This document shows, piece by piece, positions 1 through 10,806 of a stretch of DNA of 64,000 bases. The notes under the pieces were generated by a model that worked only from the letters and a program-made list of their open reading frames with translations, was not told the DNA's origin and did not search any database. The stretch comes from Magicicada septendecula (taxonomy: Eukaryota; Arthropoda; Insecta; Hemiptera; Cicadidae). The stretch's first letter is position 1; the number at the start of each line of letters is the position of its first letter. The DNA lies in the NCBI GenBank assembly GCA_034769895.1, contig CM068370.1:34237747-34301746 (forward strand). Reading direction: 5' to 3'. Both the position numbers and the translations under genes were made by a program.

Positions 1-349
1 GTAGTGCCAAAGTATAAGAAAGAAGAAAAATAATAGTCTTAAACGATTATGAAAAATATCTATTTGTTGGGGAAAAAGAAGAGACATAGAATTGTGAGCG
101 GTCAAAATATATCACATTGTGACACGTAAAGATTCTTATAGCTTACCCTGAACAGAGAAGATTCAATGGAAATAGAAGATCAGACAGAAGAGAAGAGCCC
201 TTAAGACGTTAAAGAGCACGTCACAAAGGAATCAAATTAAGCAGAAGAAAAATGAATAGTTATAATTCTACCTCAGACAGCAGAAAACGAATATACTGTA
301 GCGAGCGTGTTCTTTAAGTTCCGTGGCAAAGAACATTACTGAAGAGCAG

Positions 350-350
<1 letters not shown>

Positions 351-379
<29 letters not shown>
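351..379. repeat. (TG)n microsatellite
   Basis: Uninterrupted TG dinucleotide run of about 29 bases. Confidence 0.95.
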
Positions 380-385
<6 letters not shown>

Positions 386-852
386 ATATTATGTACCAAT
401 ATACAGGCTAGACTTTAAACAAATTTTGTAGAAAATCTGTAATGAACTGGACTATTCACACAATGGTACGACAGTAAATCTAAAGCTTTTGTCTTGTGAC
501 TTATGCCTTCGTTTATGAACAGTGGACTGTGGCAGTTATAGAGTTTCGTCCGGTTCTTGAAACATAATGTGTTATTCTGTCAAATCCTCCAAAACTTAAT
601 TTTAAAAGTACCTGCCATATCTCCGCACACCATTAAAGAAGAACTTGTTAAATAATACGTGTAATTTAGTTACTCTTTCCTGACGGAGTGATGAGATTTT
701 TAGAGGTAAAATGTATGTTAGATTACGTTAATCATATTAGTAATTGATTCGGAATTCTTTCGCACTTCTATACGTATCAGAAATCACATACATACGTATT
801 TGAAATATTAATACGATCTGTAAGCGTTACATTCGTGGCAACTGTTCGGAAG

Positions 853-957
853 ATCTTCTTCTTCTTCTCCTCCTCCTCCACCTCCTCCTCCTCCTCCACC
901 TCCTCCTCCTCCTCCTCCTCCTCCTCCTCCTCCTCCTCCTCCTTCTTCTTCTTCTTC
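853..957. repeat. (TTC)/(TCC)n pyrimidine array
   Basis: About 105 bases of trinucleotide repeat: TTC units at both ends and TCC units in the middle, with two TCC-to-CCA interruptions. It has the same TTC-flank, TCC-core layout as the larger array at 11746. Confidence 0.95.
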
Positions 958-1254
958 GTTTCATTTTACTGATTAAGCATCCACTGCGTGTTCTGCCTTC
1001 GTCAAGACCACTTGAATTTTTGGCTATCCAAAATATCTTTTCCCCGTAGTTCGTATTTTATTACAATCTTTGGCCCATTCTACCGATGTGTTGCTGCTAT
1101 GTTGACTTACATTCACCTAACATATCATTGATGTTATTAAATGCCAAGGTGTTATAAAGATATTGAGTATAATAGTTCCAAGTAAAAGTAAATAGGACTA
1201 AAAGCAGCTGCTAACTAGCTTTTAAAGCGGTTAAACTCCGTTTTTTCCTTATTT

Positions 1255-1436
1255 ATAAAGTTTATAAATGTCAGGTCAAGGTGCAGTTAATTTTAAAGAA
1301 AAAATGGATTACATTATTATAAAATTGAATTGTTTTCTATGATGAAAATCATGAAATTGGATTTGAAAGTATAAACTTATTTAATATAATTATTTGAATT
1401 TAGGTTCTAAATTATGCACACATCGCCCGTCACTCC
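1255..1436 (+). pseudogene. Nuclear mitochondrial insert: 3' part of 12S rRNA
   Basis: The segment follows the 3' domain of insect mitochondrial small-subunit rRNA in the sense direction: the GGTCAAGGTGCAG block, ATGGATTACATT, a GGATTTGAAAGTA block, and finally ACACATCGCCCGTCACTC, the near-universal 3' end. The spacing between these blocks also fits insect 12S. It is a short nuclear fragment with no flanking mitochondrial tRNA, so it is a NUMT, not a working gene. It runs directly into a COX2 fragment that is not its neighbour in insect mitogenomes. Confidence 0.88.
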
Positions 1437-1553
1437 TATAGGCATAAATCTATGGTTTGCTCCACAAATTTCAGAACATTGGCCAAATGCTACACCAGGT
1501 CGATTAATAAATATTCTTGCTTGATTTAATCGGCCAGGTACAGCATCCACCTT
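1437..1553 (-). pseudogene. Nuclear mitochondrial insert: COX2 C-terminal fragment
   Basis: On the minus strand this reads as about 38 codons of cytochrome c oxidase subunit [12 protein letters not shown], then [14 protein letters not shown], then CSEICGANH and FMPI. The Cys-x3-Cys of the CuA site is present. An AGA codon sits where COX2 has Ser, so the conserved HSFMPI ending appears only under the invertebrate mitochondrial code. This is strong evidence for an arthropod-type mitochondrial source. The fragment has no start or stop and is a fossil. Confidence 0.93.
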
Positions 1554-2935
1554 CGAATATCTTGACATCTTTTAAATAACTTTTTTAAAGCTGTTCTTTC
1601 TAAGGTGCAGAAGAGACAAATCTGAACGTATCTTCGTGTTGACCTTGTAGCAGTATTAAGAGCCATCATCATCTTCGTTGGTCACGAACGTTGCACTTTG
1701 ATATTCATCCATGTGGGACACATACTCTCTTACTCTGGAACAATATAGTTTCAATGTGCTTCACACTGAACTTTTATGTCGTACTAGGTTGTGTAGGATC
1801 GTGTGGTTACAATAAACAAGGTTTTGTTTTAGGAGAAATCTTAAATAACATAGGAAGTCTCTAATTCCACGTCACAATATAACTCCCACGCCACGGCGTT
1901 TAGATTAAGCTGTCTTTTAGTATTGTACTAGTTTCAATTTCAAAGAGAAGTCATCGTTGACATAAAAATCAAATTTTTAAGTTTCACTGTAGAACAAATG
2001 AAGTCTGTTTCCTCCACTAGACATATAGTGTGTCACGTTTTACGCAGAGCGTTTGTAAAAAGTCGAGGACGCTCTAATTTCCATTATATTTTCTCGGCCT
2101 TACACTTCTGGTTGAAACCAATTTTTATTGACTGAGCATAAAAATAAACATAAAAATCGTGGCCCTTTCCGTGATACGTCAGTGGTTAAATATATTCGTT
2201 AGACTGAAGTTTGTAAAACTATGTAGGAGACAATTGGCAAAATTTCGAAAGGCATTCTCTTATTTTGAATATTTCACAACATTAAAACTTAAACATTGCT
2301 CAACAGTAGGTAGTCTACTATTTGTGTAGGCATATTTGTTCGTTGTGTTGACAATGTAATGGCGCCGCGTACGGCTCTCTCTATCTTTCTCTGGAGTCTG
2401 TCTGGTCAACTTTATTTAACGTTGACCGTGTACAGTACCAGTGATCAATAATGTTTGTATTGTGTTAAAAACATTCAAGATTTTCATAAAACGAACGAGT
2501 AGGCCTATATGGCACTATTATCCTGGCGTGCACTCAAATGTGTGTATCATACTTTCGTATGTTGTAGTTGTTACTACTATTTCCTTAAATAGTTTTATAG
2601 AATACAGCAGTTTCTTAACAGCCGTAACTATTTAGGCCGTAACGGCCTGTCATTCGAGTTCGGGTGTTATTGTGGTCCCCTCCTCGTTTTGTTTATCGAC
2701 TAATGCTAAACCATACATACGAAGAACTTTACTCACAGCTTTAAAAAAATTATTAATTTGATTTCATATAATAATAAATGTAATTTATTTCGTTCAAAGC
2801 AGTGAGCGAGTCTGCAGCTCTGGAGACTTACAGATATTATAAATGATTAAATTTTATTTGGTGGTGTGTTCGCTCTAGTTTTGCCTATCTGTAAAACCGT
2901 GTAAGAACTACAGCGCCAATCGCAACATCCATCAA
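1554..2935. other. Unassigned DNA
   Basis: No gene or element recognised. The 64-codon open frame at 2441-2635 looks like chance. One TAGGCCTA octamer lies at 2500. Confidence 0.4.
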
Positions 2936-2939
2936 ATTC

Positions 2940-3345
2940 CCATCGTCGACCTGCAAAACCAGCGCGTTAGAGTAACAATCTATGTATGAGTTCCCGCTTC
3001 CTAGGGAAGCTTATCGTCAGCACCTATGTGGTGCCGATGGTTACCTACGCGATTCCCGTATGGGGCTACTTAAGCGAAAGCTTCAGTCTCTTCTGGACCG
3101 TGCAAAGCCCACTACCTGACATCCAATATAATCATCCGTGAATCCCTGCGTGTCCGTTCCCTGGCCGCCATTATACGGACACTGCCCCGTAAATTATATC
3201 TCCGCACCGCCCCCGCTTCCAGGGCAATCACCTAATTAGCGCCCTCGGTCGCTACCCATCTGTGCCAGGTGAATCTTGGACCCGGCCTCGGCGTACACTC
3301 ACCCTCAATTAGATAACTAATTAAAACCCCATGGCCGGTAGCAGG
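2940..3345 (+). mobile_element. Jockey-like LINE, RT tail fragment
   Basis: Broken plus-strand reading with LIVSTYVVPMVTYAIPVWGY, then after frame breaks a block ending ALGRYPSVPGESWTRPR. The same two blocks occur in the better preserved copies at 59.0 and 59.8 kb (ITYAIPVW and GLGKYRTRPGDSWKRPR). It is the region just downstream of the reverse-transcriptase domain of a Jockey-type LINE, truncated at the 5' end and carrying stops. The weak open frame at 3372-3560 may be more of its 3' region. Confidence 0.75.
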
Positions 3346-3950
3346 CTATACCCTTAACATCCAGATCATCTGTGGTCCCTGCGGCAAGAGCTCTATTTGA
3401 TGCTCGGGTCGCAGCACCGAGCGGCCGACGGGCATGCCCTTTGTCCCGCACAGCCCCACTTGTAGTAAGAGTCATGGCACCGATACCTTTGGCACTGAAT
3501 ACGTGTTACGGACAACGTAATTTGTATCGCATTGAGACTGTGCACATCGTTAGTTGGTAGATAGTTTATGCACTGCAGCGCCCACTTAATTATCGGTAAA
3601 GTTGCCAGCAGTACCGCGCCTCAGACTGCAATTATTTACACCCACACAGAGTAATTATGCGCCCACTTTGTATAGCGAGAGTCTCGCTCTTGTATGTTTT
3701 TGCCGTAGAAAAACTTTTACAAAAAAGTAAAATGTATTCAAACAAATGCCAGATAGGGGCTCAGGTGTGTAGAGCCGTCCGTTTTAATGCTGTCGTCGGG
3801 CGTTATTTCTTTTTCCCACTGTTTCTGTGGGTGAGCAGAGCGGTAATTCTCAGTAATTAGATATTATAGTTTTCATACACACAATTTTTTACACAGTTTT
3901 TTAGATTTTTCTGTAATTTTTATATATCAGATTTGTGTTTTTTTATATAA
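3346..3950. other. Unassigned DNA with two short open frames
   Basis: Open frames of 62 and 67 codons (3372-3560, 3657-3860) resemble nothing I know. The first follows the Jockey fragment and may be its degraded 3' part. Confidence 0.35.
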
Positions 3951-3958
3951 CACAGTAC

Positions 3959-4786
3959 CAGTGCCAGATTTACCACTAGGCCGACTAGGCCGCGGGCTCA
4001 GGGGGGTCCGCAAGCTACAGATTTTTTTTTTTTTTTACAGAAGTATTTTTATAAAAGTAGGAGGCACTGCGATTTATTTAAGTATGAGTTTTGAAATCAA
4101 ATGATCAATTTTTGTTAATAATACAAATGGAAGACAGTACTTTCGAAATACTGAGCGCTTATTTTTAAGACGTTAGCATCCTTGAAAACTAATCTGCGTA
4201 GGCCTATGCGAATTTTGAACGTACGCTATATTGCCCCCGAATTCACACGACCGTGGTACCACCCTTGTTTGTTATCATTGTTTATCTGCGTTGTGACTAA
4301 CGGTTTGCGATTTGAGATTATGTTTTTATTTTGTTTTGAATGTAAAGAAAGTTTTTAACTTTCTGTGGTGGGTAGCGTGTTGTTTCGTTGATATTTATTA
4401 GTGTGAAAACTTTATGAACATAGAACTGAATCCGTACACTAAACGTATTCATCATGAACATGAACATAAACATTCACACGGCTAGTGGAGCCTATAAACA
4501 TAACATAAAAAAAATTAAAGAGGAAGCTCATGTGGAAACAATAAAAAAACTCAAAAACTAGATAAATTTTTTAAAACTACGCCGGTTCCTAATGATAGCC
4601 CTGCAGTTAAATGTATATCAGAAACTGACTTAAATGTTCCAAGTACTTCTGCAGCAGAGGTTGCTGACGATCAGACCATTAATAAGCCCGTGGATAATTT
4701 ACACATTGAAGGGAATCAAAATAGCCCGGAAGGGGGGCGCTCAGAAAACTTGGCCTAGGGCCTCAAAAATCTTAAATCCGGCACTG
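3959..4786 (+). mobile_element. hAT element with exact 8-bp target duplication
   Basis: Terminal inverted repeats start CAGTGCCAGATTTA on the left and, read inwards, CAGTGCCGGATTTA on the right. The flanks at 3951-3958 and 4787-4794 are both CACAGTAC, the 8-bp duplication expected of hAT transposons. From about 4455 the interior resembles the N-terminus of a ZMYM-type hAT transposase (SGAYKHNIKKIKEEAHVETI, then DKFFKTTP-like after a stop, then a PSTSAAEVADDQ stretch), running to a stop near the right end. At 828 bp it is a deleted, non-autonomous copy. It carries a TAGGCCTA octamer at 4199. Confidence 0.9.
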
Positions 4787-5015
4787 CACAGTACAGTACA
4801 GGCCTAACATAGTTTTAACCCCGCTTAGAGCTGATTCGTCATAGCGCGTTTGGAAGAAAAGTCGAGGCCAACTGATTTTTATTTAGTTATCAGTACGTAG
4901 GCCTACAGTTTATTTATTCGTTATTTAGTTAGGTACTAAGTAATATTTTTATTGGTAGTTCGTGTTATTTTTACGTATTATTATTGCAAATTTTCCAACT
5001 TCTCAATCGCCAATC

Positions 5016-5520
5016 ATGTCGGGTTTAAACCCTGACCCTGTAAGTAAGATCAGCTTGACTGTGAAATTACAAATGTTAAGACGACTAGAATCTGGTAGCG
5101 TCAATTGAATGTAAGCAAATTCATTAAATTTGGTACCGTCGACAATTAGGACAACTTTAAAAAATTACGAAAAGATAAAAACATCTGCGTCGACGTCTAC
5201 ATATCTACATCTATTACTATAATAACTCTGTCGATCAGCAGTGTGCTTGAAGAAATGAAAAAAAGACTAAGCATTTGGGTTGGTGATGAAACGCAGCGTA
5301 ACATGCCGTTAAGTCAGCCTACCGTCATGAAGAAAACGAGAAATATTTTTACTTACATTCGGGACGAAAAAGAAGACAAACCAGAAACATTTGGAACTAT
5401 AAAGGGCGGTTTGGTAGGTTTAACAAACATTCAGATTTTCAGAACTTTAAATAAGGGGTGAAGCAGCTAGCGTGGATTATCAGGCTGCGTTGGAATTTCC
5501 AACGTTTTTCCATTAGGCTT
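5016..5520 (+). pseudogene. pogo/Tigger-type transposase relic, N-terminal part
   Basis: It starts at an ATG at 5016 with MSGLNPDP, then SLTVKLQMLRRLESG, the first helix of a Psq-type HTH, then SLNLVPSTIRT after an internal stop. The open frame at 5243-5461 (LEEMKKRLSIWVGDETQRNM, then TVMKKTRNIFTYIRD) matches the CENP-B-type second DNA-binding domain of pogo/Tigger transposases. At least two frame breaks separate the halves and the DDE catalytic domain is missing, so this is a dead fragment. Confidence 0.82.
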
Positions 5521-5603
5521 AAGGATTTCGTAATGTACGCATTATGTACTGTTTAAGTAACTAAATAAATGTATTTATATTAATGTATAACGTTTCCAAT
5601 AAA

Positions 5604-5720
5604 TTTTTTCCAGTTAAGGTTTTGTGAGGAGCGGTTAAAAAAATATAACAGAAATTTTAACTTATTTGTATCGACGTTCCGACAATGTTTGTTGTCATCA
5701 TCAGGACCTGTGTATGAATA
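5604..5720 (-). repeat. Fragment of foldback repeat with hammerhead-like core
   Basis: Matches one arm of the nested element at 21309-21570: a GGTTTTGTGAG-like block, an ATATAACA block, then on the minus strand CTGATGA, T, GACAACAAACATTGTC, GGAAC. The final block has mutated (GGAAC instead of GAAAC). Only one arm is present. Confidence 0.7.
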
Positions 5721-5968
5721 CAAAAGAAATGTCAAACACAACAGAACAATTATTTGAGTGAACGTGTTTGTGTGAGTGTGTACGTGCGTATGTGTGTATC
5801 CTTGTAAGTTATACGTGAAGGAGTTGAGATAGTTTGTTTTACATCATCAAATGTTTTCTTTAAAGACAACAAGAGAATTATAATATCACAGAACTTAATT
5901 TGTACACTATTACAATTTAAATTACTGATAATATAATGGTATTTGTAATTAATTATAAAAGCAGTAAT

Positions 5969-6529
5969 CTTCTTCTTCTTCTGCACTACAAGGATTAGGC
6001 ATTTTCCTGTTCCGTCCTCACAAACTTACGATCACCGTTTCGTGGTCTTCCTATATCTCTTTTCCCTCTTGGCTTGTAGTTAAGTATTTTTTGGGGTATT
6101 CTCCCATTTCCAATTCTATTTACGTGTTGTTTCCATCTTTCTTTATATTCAGTTATTTTTTCATTTATTGCATATACATTTAGTTCATTTTGCACGTCTT
6201 CATTTCTTACTAAATCTCTTCTTGTGCAGCCTTTGACCCGTCTCAAAAATCTCATTTCTGCTGCCTGTATTTTGCTGTCTCCTTTATCCAACTTTCACTC
6301 CCATACATAAGTGCAGGTACAGCCATCGTTTTATAAAATTTTATCCTTGTGTCTTTTCGTGTTTTGTTATTTAGTGTTCTATTTATTGTGCCACATATGA
6401 ACTTATTTATTTTATTTTCCATGTCATTGTCATAATTGTAGCTTGTGTCGCAGCCCAAGTATGTAAAATTTGATACTTGTTCGATTGGCTTATTGTTGAC
6501 AATTATTTTCGACCTAACGAAAATAATTG
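5969..6529 (-). mobile_element. 5'-truncated LINE (RT C-terminal tail) with 10-bp target duplication
   Basis: Two overlapping minus-strand frames (6252-6545 and 5995-6291) together give the region after the reverse transcriptase: VSNFTYLGC, IKFYKTMAVPALMYGSESW, then, after a frameshift, IQAAEMRFLRRVKG and a GRPR ending. The 3' end has a (TTC)n tail on the plus strand at 5968-5981. The flanks 5959-5968 and 6530-6539 are both AAGCAGTAAT, a clean target-site duplication. The element is non-functional. Confidence 0.92.
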
Positions 6530-6539
6530 AAGCAGTAAT

Positions 6540-7518
6540 CAACAATTAAATATTAAAATTCGTACAGAAAACGTTTATACACATACCTGTCAACATATAG
6601 CATAGTAAAACATATTATAGCTAAATACAGATTATAGGGTTGTTCAGTCATGTATTATTAAACGTTATTTTTATCATGTTTCACTCACTACTGGTATTCA
6701 TTTAGAGAATTCTAAACTACACAATAACTGTAGAACTTTAGGAACTTAGATCAGAGAATTTACATAATATTACAAACACAAGTTTTTGGTAAACCATTTT
6801 TATTTACCGAGAACTAGGGTCTAAGTATGTACAGAGTAGTATAGAATATAATTAGTATAAATAATAGTAACTATAGTTATAATATTCTTAATACGTATTT
6901 CGAAAGTAATAGACTCTTTGCAATAAAGAAATCTTCTGTATTTACTAATCAGTTTTCACTCAAACTTCTTAACTAAATACAGCGGTTTGTACTGAATTAA
7001 CACTAGAGCGTACCCTATCACCTGAAGATGAAAACCTCGTAAGTCATTAAAACTGATCACTATATTATCATCATTGTAGTTGTATTCGAACAGGCGTCGC
7101 GTGGGGGGGGGGTGGCGTGTAAAGTTAGTGAAACGACGTTCATATGTGTGCGTAATCTATTAAGGTATTGTACGGGTTCGCATTGTCTTGCCGCAGAACT
7201 GTCTCTCGAAACAGACAATGGTGTAAGCTGCCTAAACATTGTGGTGCGGTGCGTATGAGGTCATTGTGCGTGTGTCAAGTAAGACGACAGCGTTGTTAAT
7301 CAATGACATACGCCTACGGAGACGTACGTACGCACGTCATCGTCGGTGCCAACGCTAATTGACCCCAGCACGCAACTGCTCGCCCAATCCCGTCGCTTTA
7401 TTCAGATTTGCCGGTTACATGCCAACATTTGTAGGTTAATCCTACAGCTGTCCTGTCACCGTAGAAGACACGCTTAGGAGACTTGTTAATTATTACGTTT
7501 GATAGTATTTAATGTTTG
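6540..7518. other. Unassigned DNA
   Basis: No gene or clear element. A poly-G run lies near 7105. A CTGAAGATG string at 7022 lacks the partner GAAAC and hairpin of the hammerhead-like repeats. Confidence 0.4.
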
Positions 7519-7655
7519 ATGGAAAAAATACTTTTAAACAGATTGGAACCGTCGATTCTACAAACTTTGATTTTAAAAATCAGAGCACTGATCGTTTTCC
7601 AGAAAGTTTGATGCTAAAGTCACGATGATATGTAATAGTTTTTTATAATTATAAT
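7519..7655 (+). repeat. Left copy of ~137-bp direct repeat flanking a LINE
   Basis: About 90 percent identical by eye to 8002-8147. Both copies start GATGGAAAAAA and end in a TTTTTTATAATTATAATAA block. The LINE tail at 7661-8001 lies exactly between them. Confidence 0.88.
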
Positions 7656-7660
7656 AAATT

Positions 7661-8001
7661 TAACGAAAGGCCAGGCCAGTCGTATCCAAGCGGCTGAAAT
7701 GAGATTTCTCAGGCACGTGGGAGGGTATACTCTCCATGATCATAGAAGAAATACAGATATACGGCAGGAACTGAATATTATGAGTATACTCGACAGGATC
7801 GCCCAGTATCGGCTGAATTGGTGGGAACTTCTTTGCCGAATGGATGACTGCCGCATCCCCAAACAACTCTGGAACTATAAGCCGAGGGGACGGAGAGGTG
7901 TGGGACGTCCGAGGAAGTGCTGGAGTGACCACCTCTAATCTTTGCCTATTTGAGACCGGAACAAACCATCCTTGGTTTAATCCGTGAATATGATGATGAT
8001 G
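7661..8001 (+). mobile_element. 5'-truncated LINE tail with (TGA)n end
   Basis: Plus-strand reading RIQAAEMRFLRHVGGYTLHD, then QELNIMSILDRIAQYRLNWW, CRMDDCRIPKQLW and GRRGVGRPRK. This is the conserved C-terminus of an RTE/Jockey-like ORF2, followed by about 60 bases and a TGA-rich tail. Related copies lie at 31124 and 37035 on the opposite strand. The open frame (7699-7938) is intact but represents only the last part of the protein. Confidence 0.92.
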
Positions 8002-8147
8002 ATGGAAAAAAGTGCTTTTAAACAGATTGGAACCGTCGATTCCACAAACTGTGATTCAAAAAATCAGAGTACTGATCGTTTTTCACAAAGTTTGATGCTA
8101 AAATCACGATGATAAATAACAGTTTTTTTTTATAATTATAATAATAA
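8002..8147 (+). repeat. Right copy of ~137-bp direct repeat flanking a LINE
   Basis: Begins immediately after the TGA tail of the LINE and matches 7519-7655 along its whole length with roughly a dozen differences. Confidence 0.88.
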
Positions 8148-8157
8148 AATAGAGATT

Positions 8158-8562
8158 GTCGACGATCTGTGGGACAATCAACCGTATTTTTAGAAGTTGT
8201 GGCTGTCCCTGTGACTTACGGGTGTCTAATGGGTCTGAGTTATGTGGACGACAACCAAGAAACAAGAAAGTAAAATACAGGCCTCGGAAATGGCGTTCTT
8301 ATAAGAGGAGTTAAAAGGTGTTCTAAACTTGGCCGTATAAAGAATGACGCATAAGAGAAGAGTCACAAGTTTTTAACCTGAACGAAAAATTAAAAGATTA
8401 CAGACAACGGTGGAATAAACACTTAGAAAGAATGTCAGATTCTAGACTGGTCAAAAAAGTCTGTAAATACAAACCTACATGTCACAGGTGTGTGGGTAGA
8501 CCCAGGAAGAGGATCTTTGAAGGCGGAACAGGCAACACGTTGCCTATGCCTTGATGTGAAGA
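8158..8562 (+). mobile_element. Decayed LINE tail, second family
   Basis: Many stops, but frames can be followed: GGCTGTCCCTG (AVP block), CAGGCCTCGGAAATGGCGTT (QASEMAFL), a RWNKHLERMSDSR block and a GRPRK-like block, ending in a short GATGATGAT tail. Copies occur at 27787 (+) and 29745 (-). AAAATAGA on both sides is a possible target duplication. Confidence 0.82.
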
Positions 8563-8752
8563 TGATGATAAAATAGAAAAGTGTTCAGTGGGTAAATTGC
8601 GGAGGTGATGGGCTCTTTCTGAAGAGAAACCAAGGGGAACCAAAAGGGTGTTACAGGCAGAGTACGAGCTAGAGGGAAACATAGAATAAAGGAATAGTGG
8701 CGAAGAAGAAAATTATTTTAGAAAGTGAAGAACGCTGTGTAAACGCAGCCCC
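8563..8752 (+). repeat. 190-bp dispersed repeat, copy 1
   Basis: Runs from AAAATAGAAAAGTG to CTGTGTAAACGC. It is closely matched by 9506-9695. Both copies are preceded by a LINE tail ending in GAT repeats, so the LINE and this sequence seem to have been duplicated together. I do not recognise it as coding. Confidence 0.85.
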
Positions 8753-8940
8753 TAGATGGCAGAAACGAAAAAAGAAGGAAGAAATAATAATAATAATCGC
8801 ACGGGATGGATGCCCACACGGGGAGCTCTGTGGCCGGGAAATCACTACACTCGTAAGCATAGAGAGAAGGTAAAAATCGGATTCAACTCGATTCAGTATA
8901 GTCGAAGATTCAACTTGTTATTCGTTAGTCCATCACGGCC

Positions 8941-9300
8941 GGCGTCAACATGTTAGAATTTTTTATTAGCCGCGCTGTTAGGCCGCGGTCTACTGTGGTT
9001 CAAGACAGACGTTTCGACCCCGCCGTCGGAGGCCATCTTCAGTGCCGGAAAAAAACGATTGAAACAGTTGGCAAGGTGTCAGCCAATTCACCCCAGTACC
9101 GAGGTAGAGAGTATAGCCTACCTGTACTGTACTATACTGTAGTCTCTGTACCTTGGTACTGGGGTGGATTGGCGGACAGCTGCCGAACACTTTTACATTG
9201 AAGATGGCCTTTGACGGTGTGACCGAAACGTCTGTCACACACAATAACAGTCGACCATGGCATGACTAGTAACAATAATAATTTTAACAGTTTTGACGCC
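8941..9300. mobile_element. Foldback element, family A, with hammerhead-like cores
   Basis: A 360-bp inverted repeat. The ends are GGCGTCAA inward from the left and TTGACGCC at the right. The arms carry a GCTGTTAGGCCGCGG-like block and a core that reads, on the minus strand at 9004-9042, CTGAAGA, T, a 19-base hairpin, then GAAACGTCTGTC. The right-arm copy (9198-9236, plus) has TTGAAGA instead. The centre is a hairpin built on CACCCCAGTACC. No protein is encoded. Related copies lie at 28974, 33063 and 50470. Confidence 0.85.
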
Positions 9301-9505
9301 GGCAACGAACGCTTAAGAACTACCATACTAGAGACCTCTAGTTTATTAGCTACTTGCCATAACCATTGGTTGACTATGCCTCGTTATTCAATGTTTCGAT
9401 ATTTTGACTGTCATTGTCTACTTCGCACACTGATCAGGATGCAACAATTCTCTTTTGTTGTGTTAAGCCGCAGTACGTTGTTATGCCGTGTTCTAAAGAT
9501 GATGA

Positions 9506-9695
9506 TGATGATGATAAAATAGAGGAGTGTTCAGAGGGAAAATTGCTGACGTGAAGGTCTCTTTCCGAAGAGAAACCAGGGAGAACCAAAAGGTTGTTAT
9601 AGGCAGAGAACGAGCGCAAGAGGAAGACATAGAATAAAGGAATAGTGGCGAAGGAGAAAATAACCTTAGAAAGTGAAGAACGCTGTGTAAACGCG
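9506..9695 (+). repeat. 190-bp dispersed repeat, copy 2
   Basis: Direct repeat of 8563-8752, again preceded by a TGCCGTGTTCTAAA plus GAT-repeat LINE tail. The overlapping open frames on both strands are incidental. Confidence 0.85.
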
Positions 9696-9699
9696 TTTT

Positions 9700-10042
9700 C
9701 ACATTCTTCAGGCAGACGTTTCTCCCATATCTGCGATAGCATTTCGTCAGAGACTGTTTCCACTTACACTGTAGTAGTGGTGGCTACTTGTATCATTATA
9801 CCGGCTCGCGGTGTAATAACCGTGCAGTAACAAGTAACGAGGGTTACTGTGTACAGATGAAATAGTAAGACATGAAACGGTTCGCGCAGACTCTAGTGGG
9901 GGGGAAGGAAAACCAGTGCAGGATGTGGGGTGTGAGGTGACCAACAATGGCACACAACAATGTGGCACACCAACCATGCAGCAGTTCTGAACACAAAATA
10001 ATTCTTAGATTTTGTTGTCCATGACGTGTCCGTTGATTAACT
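9700..10042. other. Unassigned DNA
   Basis: Short open frames only; nothing recognised. Confidence 0.35.
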
Positions 10043-10806
10043 AAATATAAGTATGTCACTACCGACTCGGAACACAAAGTTTTTTATTGGTAAAAACGTA
10101 AAAGTTTTATCTTATAGCCTGAACCAGTTTACGCTTATTATACGCTTCTTCAGAGGCTGCCACTGGGAGCGCTGTCCGTCTTGTTCTTGACGACGGCGTC
10201 GACTTTTGAAGGATCGATGTTGTGTGTGTGGGGTGTGATATGTTTCGAATAATATCTGTGATTTGAATTGTGTTTGTTCGTTTAGGATGTCGTTTATGTG
10301 TTTTTGTGTGTTTCTATATTTCCATTTCTTCAAGAGTGTCTAGTTTTCGGCCTTTTGTGTGTACGTGCAGAATATCCATTTTCTACATACCACCACGTTT
10401 GCATTCACCGCCACGTCAAATCCACCTTTGCAAACCAACTCATTGAAGCAAACCACACATACACAAACATCGACGATAACATGGATATTCTTCTACACGT
10501 ACACACAAAATGCCGAAAACTAGACACTCTTGAACAAATATAAATATACAAAAACACATAAAAACGACATCCTAAACGAACAGACACAATTCAAATCACA
10601 CGCATTGTTCGAGCATATCACACCGCATCCACACAACATCGATCCTTCAAAAATCGACGCCGTCGCCAAGACGGACAGTGCTACCAGTGGCAGCCTCTGA
10701 CGAAGCTTATAATAAGGGAAAACTGGTTCAGGCTATAAGGCAAAACTTTTACGTTTTACCAATAAAAAACTTTGTGTTCCGAATTGGTAGTGATATACTT
10801 ATATTT
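10043..10806. mobile_element. Penelope-like element: two 3' ends in inverted arrangement
   Basis: Arms 10043-10380 and 10481-10806 are inverted copies of each other; the 100-bp spacer holds more of the right-hand copy. The plus strand at 10400-10541 reads HVKSTFANQLIEANHTYTNI, then MDILLHVHTKCRKLDTLEQI, the end of the GIY-YIG endonuclease domain of Penelope-like elements. The minus-strand frame 10112-10333 carries the downstream QTQFKSQILFETYHT block. Both arms finish in the same non-coding end containing CAATAAAAAACTTTGTGTTC. The catalytic GIY-YIG and RT parts are absent. Confidence 0.86.

Larger units (their letters stand above)
1..1254. other. Unassigned AT-rich DNA
   Basis: I see no gene here. 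Apart from a TG array and a TCC array listed separately there is no long open frame and no recognisable element. It could be intergenic or intronic. Confidence 0.5.

Noticed and set aside
7022-7060. CTGAAGATG string as a further hammerhead-like core
   Set aside because: No hairpin and no GAAAC follow at the right distance.
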